This document shows positions 27,482-36,478 of a DNA stretch of 60,595 bases, piece after piece. The stretch comes from a bacterium (GTDB taxonomy: Bacteria > Electryoneota > RPQS01). The position numbers were made by a program, and so were the translations under genes. The notes below the pieces were generated by a model. That model saw only the letters and a list, made by a program, of their open reading frames with translations, searched no databases and was not told the DNA's origin. How positions within the stretch are numbered: the stretch's first letter is position 1; every line of letters begins with the position of its first letter. The stretch lies in the NCBI GenBank assembly GCA_016721565.1, contig JADKHW010000021.1, forward strand, positions 1-60,595. Reading direction: 5' to 3'.

Positions 27482-28841
27482 GTGTGCCCTCCTTCGACGT
27501 ATCGGCTGGCTTCGGCAGCGAATGCTTAATTTCCGCAATCGACACCGTCGGGAACACGCGCACGAACAACAGGAACAAAGTCAAGAACAACCCGAACGCG
27601 CCAATCGTCCAACCGAAGTCGTAGATGGTCGGACTGAAATTGTCCCAGTTAGTCGGAAGGAAGTCACGGTGCAGCGACGACACGATAATATTGAAACGCT
27701 CGAACCACATACCAATGTTGACGAGAATCGAGATCACAAACATGATTGGAATCGAAGTTCGCATCTTCTTGAACCAGAAAACTTGCGGCACAGCCACGTT
27801 ACAGAAGAACATAATGTAGAACGCCCACGAGAACGGCCCCGTCAGACGGTTCATAAACACATAGCGCTCGAACGGGTTTTCGCTGTACCACGCAATAAAG
27901 AACTCGGTTAGGTAAGCATAGCCAACGAGCATACCGGTCAAGAGGATGATCTTATTCATCAGCTCCAAGTGCCGGATCGTAATATAATGTTCGAGGCTGA
28001 ACGCCTTGCGCATAAACACCAAGAGCGTCACCACCATCGCAAAGCCGGAGAAGATTGCACCGGCAACGAAGTAAGGCGGGAAGATCGTGGTGTGCCAACC
28101 CGGAATAATCGAGGTGGCAAAGTCGTACGACACAACCGTATGCACGGACAGCACCAACGCGGTGGACATACCTGCAAACAGCAAGTAAGCCTTTTCGTAA
28201 TGGTTCCAGTCCCGCATCGAACCCGTCCAACCAAGCGACAGCGCACCGTAGATCTTCTTTCTCAAGAAATTCTTAGCTTTGTCACGCATCGTGGCAAAGT
28301 CGGGTACGAGTCCGGTGTACCAGAACAACAAAGAAATCGTAAAGTAGGTCGAGACCGCGAACACGTCCCACAACAGCGGCGAACGGAAGTTCACCCACAA
28401 AAGTCGGTCATTGGGAAGCGGCACAAGCCAATAAGCCACCCACTGACGACCCGTATGCAAGAGCGGGAAGATACCCGCAGTCATTACAGCAAAAATCGTC
28501 ATGGCTTCCGCCGAACGATTGATGGCCGTTCTCCACTTCTGTCTTAAGAGGAAGAGAATGGCCGAGATCAGTGTGCCGGCGTGACCGATACCGATCCAGA
28601 ACACGAAGTTCGTAATATCGAAGGCCCATCCATAAGGATGGCTGAGTCCGAAGATTCCCTGGCCGCGTGTCAACAAAATGTAGATGACGACGACGCCGAT
28701 GCCCACCATACCGGAGGCAGTAAGAAACGCTATCCACCAGGCAATCGAAGGCATGCGCTCCGTCGGCGCAACGATATCCTTTGTAACGTGGCCTAAGCGA
28801 ATATCGCGGGAGAGGAATTGTTCCGTTGCCGGAGCGCTCAC
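27474..28841 (-). CDS. actC: Alternative complex III subunit C, NrfD-like quinol-oxidising membrane protein
   Basis: ActC (NrfD/PsrC family) is thought to hold the quinol site. The 455-residue protein has ten membrane helices. Clear landmarks are YGWAFDITNFVFWIGIGHAGTLISAILFL, FRSPLLWDVFAVSTYF, SVHTVVSYDFATSIIPGWHTTIFPPYFVAGAIFSG and WYSENPFERYVF. It starts with GTG at 28841 inside the actB stop (TAGTG) and has a strong GGGAGG ribosome site, so actB and actC are coupled. Confidence 0.94.
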   Translation of the reverse strand: MSAPATEQFLSRDIRLGHVTKDIVAPTERMPSIAWWIAFLTASGMVGIGVVVIYILLTRGQGIFGLSHPYGWAFDITNFVFWIGIGHAGTLISAILFLLRQKWRTAINRSAEAMTIFAVMTAGIFPLLHTGRQWVAYWLVPLPNDRLLWVNFRSPLLWDVFAVSTYFTISLLFWYTGLVPDFATMRDKAKNFLRKKIYGALSLGWTGSMRDWNHYEKAYLLFAGMSTALVLSVHTVVSYDFATSIIPGWHTTIFPPYFVAGAIFSGFAMVVTLLVFMRKAFSLEHYITIRHLELMNKIILLTGMLVGYAYLTEFFIAWYSENPFERYVFMNRLTGPFSWAFYIMFFCNVAVPQVFWFKKMRTSIPIMFVISILVNIGMWFERFNIIVSSLHRDFLPTNWDNFSPTIYDFGWTIGAFGLFLTLFLLFVRVFPTVSIAEIKHSLPKPADTSKEGTHA

Positions 28842-31800
28842 TAGTGGTGACCTCCCTCTTTCGGTTGCATCTCGCCCACACCTGCATCATGACCGCCCAA
28901 GTAGGGATCGGTATCACGGGTCGGACGGTTGCGCAGTTTCGTGAAATAGGTCACCGCCGGACGTGTGTTGACTTCAGCAATCACGTTGTACGCGCGCGGA
29001 TCTTTCTTCATTTGTGAAACCTGGCTATCCGGGTTATTGGTATTGCCAAAGCTGATTGCGTCAGTCGGGCAGGTCTGTTGGCACGCCGTCTTGAAATCGG
29101 CATCGGTAATCGGGCGATTCATTTCCTTCGCCTTCTCCTTGCCTTCGCGTATGCGTTGCTGACAGAACGTGCACTTCTCCATGATACCCTTTTCGCGCAC
29201 GGTCACTTCCGGATTCAGCACAAGCTGCAACGGATGCGGTTCGTAAGCCGCAAACGTGTATTCGTGCCAGTTGAAGCGACGCACCTTATAAGGACAGTTG
29301 TTGGAGCAGTATCTCGTGCCCACACAGCGGTTATAGATCTGCATGTTCAGGCCTTCTTCGCTGTGTACCGTAGCCACCACCGGACACACCGTTTCGCACG
29401 GCGCGTTATCGCAGTGCTGACAGAGCATCGGCTGATAGGTGAACTCCGGCTCATGCTCATCGCCACTATAATAGCGGTCAATACGAATCCAGTGCATTTC
29501 GCGGCCCAAACGAATCTGGCCCACACCAACCACAGGAATATTATTTTCAACAGAGCAGGCGGCCATGCAGGCATTACAGCCGATACACGCCGTCTGATCA
29601 ATCACCATTCCCCACTTGTTGCCCTTGTATTCATGCTCGGGCCACAGAGAGACAAGTTCGTGTTCGTGCCACTTCCCGGCTTCCGGATTCTTGAGATACT
29701 CCTCGAACGCGGCCTCGGCGACAATCGGTCGGCCTTCGGTGTAGTTATGACCTTGCACGTCGGGCAGTTCTTCCCAGCGTCCAGTCTTTTCAATTGACAC
29801 AGGGTCGCCCATCGTGCGCAGCATGCCGTTTTCAATTGCACACAACGCAAACGCATTGCCGCCTACATTGTCACCAACGCGACCGACGTGCTTGCGGCCC
29901 CAACCGGTTTCAATCGTGACCACGTCTTCCACATCACCGGGCTGAACATGCACAGGGACTTCAATCGTTGCGCCGTTGGCTGTTACCTTAATATAGTCGC
30001 CGTCGCGCAACCCGAGCTTGCTGGCAGTCTTTGGAGCAAGGTTCGCATAGTTCGTCCACGACACGCGGCCCACCGGATGCGGCAATTCGAGCAACCACGC
30101 GTTGTTCGCGTTACCGTCTTCCGTCACATGCGGTGAAGGCACGACCACCAATTGCAAGTCACCACCACTATTGCGCAGCGTTGACAAATTGGCCAAGTCA
30201 GGACTCAAATATGTACGCGGTGTCGGAGCCACACGCAAATCAACAAAACCGTCACGCAGTGCGCTGTTCCAGAAACTTGTGAAATCTGCGGCAAACACGT
30301 CGCTCTTGTAAACGTTCGTGCGCCACGTTTCCATCACATATTCGTGCCAGCCGCCGACAAAGGTTCCGAGACCGCTCACTCCGGCAACTTGCGCAAACTT
30401 AATCAGCGACTCTTCTGCCGCACGCGAATCCCATAGCGGCATGACAGAAGGTTGAATAACCGAATAGAGTCCAACTTGCGGTTCAGCATCACCCCAAGAT
30501 TCCAGCCAATGCTGTCCCGGGAGCAGATACATCGCCAGCCGTCCCGTTTCATCGGCACGGTCACCGAGATGAATCACTGTCGAGGCCTTGCCAAACGCGG
30601 CGGCAACACCGGCAGATTCAGGCAGTGAGTAAGCCGGATTCGTGCCGAACGTAATCACAACGTCAATCTGACCGTTGTTCAAACGATTCATCAAATCTTG
30701 CATACCAACAACTGAGCCGTACGCTTGATTCGAGGGAGCGCCGTTGCCGTCAACGGTCACACCTTCATTACCAAGCATTTCGTTTAACAGGCAAGCAACC
30801 AACTGGTGATCAAGCGTGTCACCACCCATCACAATGCTCTTGCCGCGCGCAGCCCACAACTCGGTTGCAATACGATCAATCGATCCGGGCTTGAGTCCGG
30901 CTTCGCTTTCAAATGGCGACACGCGCGGAATGAAGTGTTTGCCCGGTGCCCCCCTACCTTGCAGCGCATCAGCAATTGCAAGTCCAAACTGCACACTCAT
31001 ACCCGGCTTCATGCGGAAGCGCTCGTCGGCGTTGGATGCCGTAACCGTTGTCCCGCAGTCTGCAGAGACAAGCTTGCTCATCTTGTTGTTCTTGACATGG
31101 CGGTTCTGACCAAAGCCCGCCATCCATTCAAGACTCGAGTAGCCTGTTCCGAGCGGATCGGCTTCAAGACAGAGAATGTACTCAGCCTTGTCAAAATGAT
31201 ACGACGGCAATGACGTTCCGCCGTAGCTCATCTCCTGAGCTTTACGCGCCGCGTGGTGCGTCCAACCATCGTAGCTATAGTGAAACGCCTCGAAGCTCTG
31301 GCAGAAGTCGGCAATCACCTTATTGCGTGCAGGACCATGAACCGTTCCGGTCAAGACTGCAATCCGACCGCGAGCGGCTTTCAGCTTCTCAGCAATTTCC
31401 GTATCCGCTGTTCCCCACGAAAGCACGCTTGGCTGACCACCGACCATCTTGAGCGGTCCGGTCAAACGATCGGGATCATAGAGATTGAAAATTTCATACT
31501 GACCACGCGCATCAAGCTTGCCTTTCGACAGCGGATGCTGCGGATTTCCTTCGAGCTTGATCGGACGGCCTTCGCGCGTCTTAATCAACACACCATTGCC
31601 CTGCGAACCGCCGGCAGCCGATGCATAATAGTTCGGCACACCCAGCATAATCTCTTCAGGCTGATTGATGTAGGGGATAATCTTTTGCGCCGGACGCAAG
31701 CCGCAGCCTGCCGTTGCAAAGACCATCGCCGCTCCCGGAGATTTTCAAGAAGTCACGGCGCGACATTCCACCCGACTCGCCGCCGTTCTGCTTGACCTTC

Positions 31801-32027
31801 AATTCCATAAAACCCGCGGCTTCCGAAATCAGCGTCGGGTCACCTGTCACGGAGAACTTGGTGGCCTGTTCCTGATTAAAGAACTCTTCGGGCTTGGAAT
31901 AAAATTCTGAATTCTTGACAGCCAGCGCCGCCTCGTCACCATGAAGCTCGCCCAGCGTCGTCCAGTGACGATTCTTGGGTTCGGTAGCAGGTGAAGCCGT
32001 TTGTTTCATATTCGTTTCTCGGCTCAT
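28841..32027 (-). CDS. actB: Alternative complex III subunit B, molybdopterin-oxidoreductase-like iron-sulfur protein (one frameshift)
   Basis: ActB combines a molybdopterin-oxidoreductase-like domain that lacks the cofactor with an iron-sulfur domain; it passes electrons from the quinol site to the cytochrome subunits. The corrected length is about 1061 residues. N-terminal landmarks are HWTTLGELHGD and the Tat-like MSRRDFLKISG (about residue 90). The iron-sulfur domain has CIGCNACMAAC, CQHCDNAPCETVC, CVGTRYCSNNCPY, CTFCQQRI and CQQTCPTDAISFG, enough for four clusters. The frame breaks at the C3 run 31734-31736: removing one base gives KISGAAMVFATAGCG, which reads directly into the rest. A sequencing error is the likely cause. 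The start ATG overlaps the actA stop (ATGA). Confidence 0.92.
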
Positions 32028-32530
32028 TGGTGGCAAGCGTTGCAGTCAGTGGGACCACCGTTGTCGCGGTGGCATTGGAGACAATCGCCCATATTCAATT
32101 TACGGTATTGATAAACCTTGTCCATGGTTTCTACCGGACCGTGACAGTCAACGCATTGGAAGCCTTTGCGAATATGCCACTGGTGCGAGAAGAAGGCATG
32201 ATCGGGCAGCGCGTGAATGCGTTGCCATTCAATCGGTTTGCCCGAGTTGTAAGCTTCGGTAAGCTTAATAATGTTTGGCTTGTTCACGGCAACGACGCTG
32301 TGGCAATTCATGCACACGTTCAGAGCGGGAACCGTGGCGTGCCTTGAGTTCTCCACCGAGCTATGACAATACATACATGGAATGTGGTTGTCACCTGCAT
32401 GGATCTTATGGCTAAACGGGATCGGCTGGGTAGGCGCGTATCCCTGATTACTCCACGACCACATGAACAGGTTGTAGCCAAACACCAGGAAAGCTACGGT
32501 GTAAAGCAGGCCGAGAACCTTTCGGCTCAC
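32024..32530 (-). CDS. actA: Alternative complex III subunit A, pentaheme cytochrome c
   Basis: First gene of the respiratory operon. ActA is the pentaheme cytochrome of alternative complex III. The 168-residue protein has an N-terminal membrane anchor (about residues 6-26) and five CXXCH motifs: CMYCH, CMNCH, CVDCH, CLQCH and CNACH. Further His residues for bis-His ligation occur in IPFSHKIHAGDNHI and FFSHQWHIRKG, as is usual in this family. The start is GTG at 32530 with GAGGA upstream. Confidence 0.93.
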   Translation of the reverse strand: MSRKVLGLLYTVAFLVFGYNLFMWSWSNQGYAPTQPIPFSHKIHAGDNHIPCMYCHSSVENSRHATVPALNVCMNCHSVVAVNKPNIIKLTEAYNSGKPIEWQRIHALPDHAFFSHQWHIRKGFQCVDCHGPVETMDKVYQYRKLNMGDCLQCHRDNGGPTDCNACHQ

Positions 32531-32893
32531 AGGACGTCCTCAGGGTTGGTGAAAAATTTCGCAAACTTCTTCCGAATACATGTCCGGTCGAAATTCTTGG
32601 GGGACAAGCTAATAAAAATCATGAGATTAACGGTCTGGAGAGAAGGGCAGATAGACCGGAACGGTGGGAATAAGACAGCTATTGTCTAAATTCGTGTCAA
32701 TATAACACTTCTCTGTTTTGGACGCAACGCCAAATCCGGTGAAAAATGTTGAAGTAAAGAACTGAAAATAAAGAAGAGCCTCCTAACTCTCGACATGAGG
32801 GTCTAAATCTTTAACAGCCCAAATAATTGATTTACAGAAGCATTCTCTAACATTTGTAAACGTAGGAGAATATGGAAAGGGTTTCAGCGGCAA
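32531..32893. other. Upstream region of the respiratory operon
   Basis: An AT-rich stretch of about 360 bases without a gene, which should contain the act operon promoter. On the minus strand a TTGACA at 32700-32695 is the best -35 box, but the hexamer 17 bases on (TGTCTT) is a poor -10. I see no clear operator or riboswitch. Confidence 0.4.
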
Positions 32894-32922
32894 GAAAAAC
32901 GCCCGGCACATTCTGCCAGGCG
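32894..32922 (-). terminator. Intrinsic terminator of the polysaccharide-active gene block
   Basis: Leftward reading gives CGCCTGGCA-GAATG-TGCCGGGCG followed by TTTTT, about 35 bases beyond the stop of the lyase-like gene. It insulates the act operon from the upstream block. Confidence 0.85.
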
Positions 32923-32956
32923 TCTCAATTCCTCTCGGTTGTACCCACTTGCAAAC

Positions 32957-35900
32957 CTACCTTTGCCTCTCACCCTGCGGTGCCCGACTCGGGTATTTCT
33001 GGGCCATTCCACGCGCGGGTTTCTTCTCTCTATGGAATAGCGCCGCTGGGTCCATACGGGCAATCACATAAAAAAACTTCTGGTTCTCATTACCCATATA
33101 CTCATATCGGTCGTCCTGTGCCGAAATTGACTCGATCATTGAGTACGGCCCCACGCTGCTGTCAGCGGCGTAAATGTCATAAAAGTCTGGAAACGTGGGA
33201 GCGCCATTAATGTAAAAGGTTGGCGCAGTCCAGTCCAACAGGATTTGTCCATTATCGAAACGAATGGTCAAATCCAAAATGCGTCCGTTCGGCACACTTT
33301 CGAGATTGCCAATTTCAATCAGCGGCCCATTTTGATGATACGGCTCGGCCTGACCATTTAGCCACACAAACACCGCACCCGGCGCCCAGAATCGCGCCCA
33401 CTCATCAATAGCCCCTTCAATGCGCAAAGTGTCACCATTAACCGTCCACTCTACGTCAACCGGCGCAGGTGATTCAAACAGCCGGTGCGACGGATCACCC
33501 CAATCCACAATGGTTGCCTGACGCACAGCGCCGTAAGTGACCTTGCCGGTCGTGTCATTTTGCGCAACCACCGCTAACGACGCATCCGTCCAAAGTGAGT
33601 CCACATCAATTGCGCCTGCATGGCCGTAGGAGATCGCGCACGTGTACTCCGTCCCTTCTTCGTCATTCAGGCGCAGGACCGACAAAGTGTTGTCGCTAAA
33701 CAGCAATTGCGCAGGTGACGCAGCCGGACGACGCGGATAAAATACATTGACAAACCGCACGGACGTATCTGCAACGGCATTCGAGATGCGCTGCCCGTAT
33801 CCGCCCCAATCGGTTTTGTAGTAGTAATTAAAACCGTTCTCATAGGTGCGATTCGTCGGCAACAGCATATGCATATCGGCGTCAATATCAGATCCATGCA
33901 TCTGGATCTTCGATCCTACCTGACTAAACACATTACTCGGATTGCGCATGATAAACGTGAAAGTGGACGGAGCCGTCGCGCGCATGTCATCCAGCACCAC
34001 AACCAAATCGGGTCGAACGTAGAGCAAGTGCCTGCGGTAGCGTGTCAGGCCAAGTGTGGATGGATAAGCTGTTGTCGCATCTCCAACAACATAATCCATA
34101 TTCTTAAGCATGAACGTATCCACCAACTGCGGATTCATCGACAGCTTGTTTACAGGAAGCGGCCACTCACCCTTGGTGCTGTCGCCGATCTGCCCTCTGC
34201 CGTTAACCAACATCGTGTTCGAGTTAAACGTTCGATGCAATGGATGCTGTAACCCTGCCGATTGCGCAAAATAGTCGTCGCCGTACCCCAGAGTGAACGC
34301 GTTCTGATCCGGCTGAAAATGCGACGGTTCCCAACCGCCAATCGCGCCATTTCCCCAATACGTTTGGTAGGCATGACGTCCAGCTACCAAGCCACATTTC
34401 AACGTGACGTAAGTCGCATTGGTATTTGCCCATTCACTTCGGCCAAAGTACGTATCCTGATCCGTCGCAATCCAAGATAGATCGGTCGGAGCAGTTTGGG
34501 CCTGATTGGGGTCATAGAAAAAGAAACCCAATGGCCCGCTAAAATTATAACCGTTTCGATTAATGACTTGCTGACGCATCCACTGCGCTTCGCTGTCGTC
34601 ATACTCTGCCGCAAGCAACGCAAGCTGATCACTCGGGCCGTACCACTCGTCTCGCTGTGCTTCGTTAATCATCGGCATCAATGACGGATCCGCCATCGAG
34701 CCGTAGATACGATACTTCGCAAACGACTGCACCCACGGCCTGTCAAAGTAGTTGATGTTCCGCTGTTCACGGAGCACATACAAATGCGGCAACATCGTCC
34801 ACGTAATGAATCCCCAATAATTCATGGCCTCATACCACGATCCATCTGTGACGTTTCCGTAGAGCGCCATAATATTATCGAGATTGTCGATGGCCATATC
34901 TTCCCAAATCAACGCCTCCGGCTCTTCCTCGTACAGCGCATAGGTTGCGCTTCCGAGATAGCTCATGTTGTTGATGTTGTGATTATGCACATTCGCATCT
35001 GACCACCAAATCCATTTGGGTCCCGCCGCCGCAAGCCGTTGAAGCTGTTCCCGCAGTTTCATTTGAATCGTATCACGTTGAGCTTTGGAGAAGCTCGAAT
35101 AGAGCCAATCATAAGACAACGCCAGCGCAACACAGCACCGCGAAGCATATAAGTCCATATCAACATTCGCGCCCGGCTCCCAATGCGGATAGCGGCACAG
35201 CGCCATCGTCTTATTCTTCGCGTGGTTGATGTACGTCGCAGTTGGCGTGAGTACCGCTTTCAAAGCCGCGCACGACACCATACGCGCGAAATCAGGATAA
35301 TGTACACTTTCCCACTGCGAAGCATTCGGCGGATTAAAAGATAAATCCGTGTTGACCATCCCGGTCAAAGCTTGATAGTAAGCCAGATGAGTCGAGGACG
35401 CTTCAGCCTGCAGCGTCGGAATGTCCGCAGCAGTGAAAAACAATTTTGGATGCAAAGCATTGTCAAACGTCGTGACAAGCATTCCCGCAGCATTGTTCGC
35501 AGGATAAGTATCACTGCCGTTGGTCGTCATCAGCGCACGCAAATAGTAGCGTGATTCAAATGCCGGAGTCCAAGTAAACAACAATGAGTCCGATGCCGAT
35601 ACAGCAAGATTGAATGTCGCAGTGTCAATATCAGCCCAAGCCGAAGAATCGGTCGAAGCTTGCAAAACAACTTGCCCTGTTTCCGCCGGGCCGAAATTTC
35701 TCACCTTCACCCACACCGGACAAGTTTGGCCAACCGAAGTCCCCAAACCGTAACCCATATCAAGTATGCCGCTGTCATCGGGATTTTGCAAAACCCAGTT
35801 GACCAAATTCGTAATCAAAATGTTGCGCGCGTTACCTGTGGTTGTCACGCGATTAAGCGAACCGCAATAAAATGCTTGACGAGGAGTTGCGCAAACCGCA

Positions 35901-36466
35901 ACCGTTCCCGGCAGATTCTGAAATTGAATCACAAGCGTCGAACCGTGCGCTGGAAGTACTTTGTCCGGATTGTTACCGCCCGTAAAACCCGAAACCGTAA
36001 ACGTGGCAGGTAATCCCGCCGCAATGGGATGCGACGCGCTGACGATCTGATGCGTGTAAACCGTTTGCTTCACTCGCTGCCAATCCGCATGAATCGCTTG
36101 CTGTTCAAATTCGGGATAGGCTCCGTCGTAGCTTGCAACCGCTGACCCTTCAATCACGACGCGTCCGCCTTCAGCAGCATATGCCAAAAGAAGAGAATCG
36201 GCAGGACCCGTACCGCGACGCTCTGAGCCATGATAAAACACGCAATTGTACGCGCGCAGAGTATCAATCGGCGGCCAACCCAGCGTGAGCTGATCCCACA
36301 CGCGTACGGTGTAACCCGCCGTGACCAGCGGAGTCTGAATAACCGATGTGTACGGCCCCGCGCCCTTGCCCCACGTAGAAGCAATCAAGAGCACGCTTTG
36401 CGCCGACGCGAGCTTGATGCCCATGGTCAGCAGCAGTGCACAACATAACATCCTGAGTACACGCAT
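32957..36466 (-). CDS. Large secreted heparinase II/III- or alginate-lyase-like protein
   Basis: A 1169-residue secreted protein; start at 36466 because GAGG lies 9 bases upstream (ATGs at 36475 and 36472 are alternatives). Order: signal peptide; a ThuA/GATase-like N-terminal domain (about 25-225: SVLLIASTWGKGAGPY, VFYHGSERRGTGPADS, GGRVVIEGSAV); a CARDB-like beta domain (about 230-330); then an alpha/alpha-toroid region with LFFTAADIPTLQAEA, LALSYDWLYSSFSKAQRD, NVHNHNINNMSYLG and DGSWYEAMNYW, typical of heparinase/alginate/chondroitin lyases; and a heparinase-type beta-sandwich (RYRRHLLYVRPDLVVVLDD). It ends in an FN3-like module (FFYVIARMD) plus an unusual basic tail of about 35 residues. 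Probable role: extracellular polyuronide or glycosaminoglycan cleavage; the substrate is unknown. Confidence 0.78.
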   Translation of the reverse strand: MRVLRMLCCALLLTMGIKLASAQSVLLIASTWGKGAGPYTSVIQTPLVTAGYTVRVWDQLTLGWPPIDTLRAYNCVFYHGSERRGTGPADSLLLAYAAEGGRVVIEGSAVASYDGAYPEFEQQAIHADWQRVKQTVYTHQIVSASHPIAAGLPATFTVSGFTGGNNPDKVLPAHGSTLVIQFQNLPGTVAVCATPRQAFYCGSLNRVTTTGNARNILITNLVNWVLQNPDDSGILDMGYGLGTSVGQTCPVWVKVRNFGPAETGQVVLQASTDSSAWADIDTATFNLAVSASDSLLFTWTPAFESRYYLRALMTTNGSDTYPANNAAGMLVTTFDNALHPKLFFTAADIPTLQAEASSTHLAYYQALTGMVNTDLSFNPPNASQWESVHYPDFARMVSCAALKAVLTPTATYINHAKNKTMALCRYPHWEPGANVDMDLYASRCCVALALSYDWLYSSFSKAQRDTIQMKLREQLQRLAAAGPKWIWWSDANVHNHNINNMSYLGSATYALYEEEPEALIWEDMAIDNLDNIMALYGNVTDGSWYEAMNYWGFITWTMLPHLYVLREQRNINYFDRPWVQSFAKYRIYGSMADPSLMPMINEAQRDEWYGPSDQLALLAAEYDDSEAQWMRQQVINRNGYNFSGPLGFFFYDPNQAQTAPTDLSWIATDQDTYFGRSEWANTNATYVTLKCGLVAGRHAYQTYWGNGAIGGWEPSHFQPDQNAFTLGYGDDYFAQSAGLQHPLHRTFNSNTMLVNGRGQIGDSTKGEWPLPVNKLSMNPQLVDTFMLKNMDYVVGDATTAYPSTLGLTRYRRHLLYVRPDLVVVLDDMRATAPSTFTFIMRNPSNVFSQVGSKIQMHGSDIDADMHMLLPTNRTYENGFNYYYKTDWGGYGQRISNAVADTSVRFVNVFYPRRPAASPAQLLFSDNTLSVLRLNDEEGTEYTCAISYGHAGAIDVDSLWTDASLAVVAQNDTTGKVTYGAVRQATIVDWGDPSHRLFESPAPVDVEWTVNGDTLRIEGAIDEWARFWAPGAVFVWLNGQAEPYHQNGPLIEIGNLESVPNGRILDLTIRFDNGQILLDWTAPTFYINGAPTFPDFYDIYAADSSVGPYSMIESISAQDDRYEYMGNENQKFFYVIARMDPAALFHREKKPARGMAQKYPSRAPQGERQR

Positions 36467-36478
36467 GAACATCATCCT

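Noticed and set aside
28841..31726. Formate dehydrogenase or polysulfide reductase as the identity of the act genes
   Set aside because: The gene order with a pentaheme ActA, DUF3341-like ActD, monoheme ActE and second NrfD-like ActF, followed by an oxidase, fits alternative complex III.
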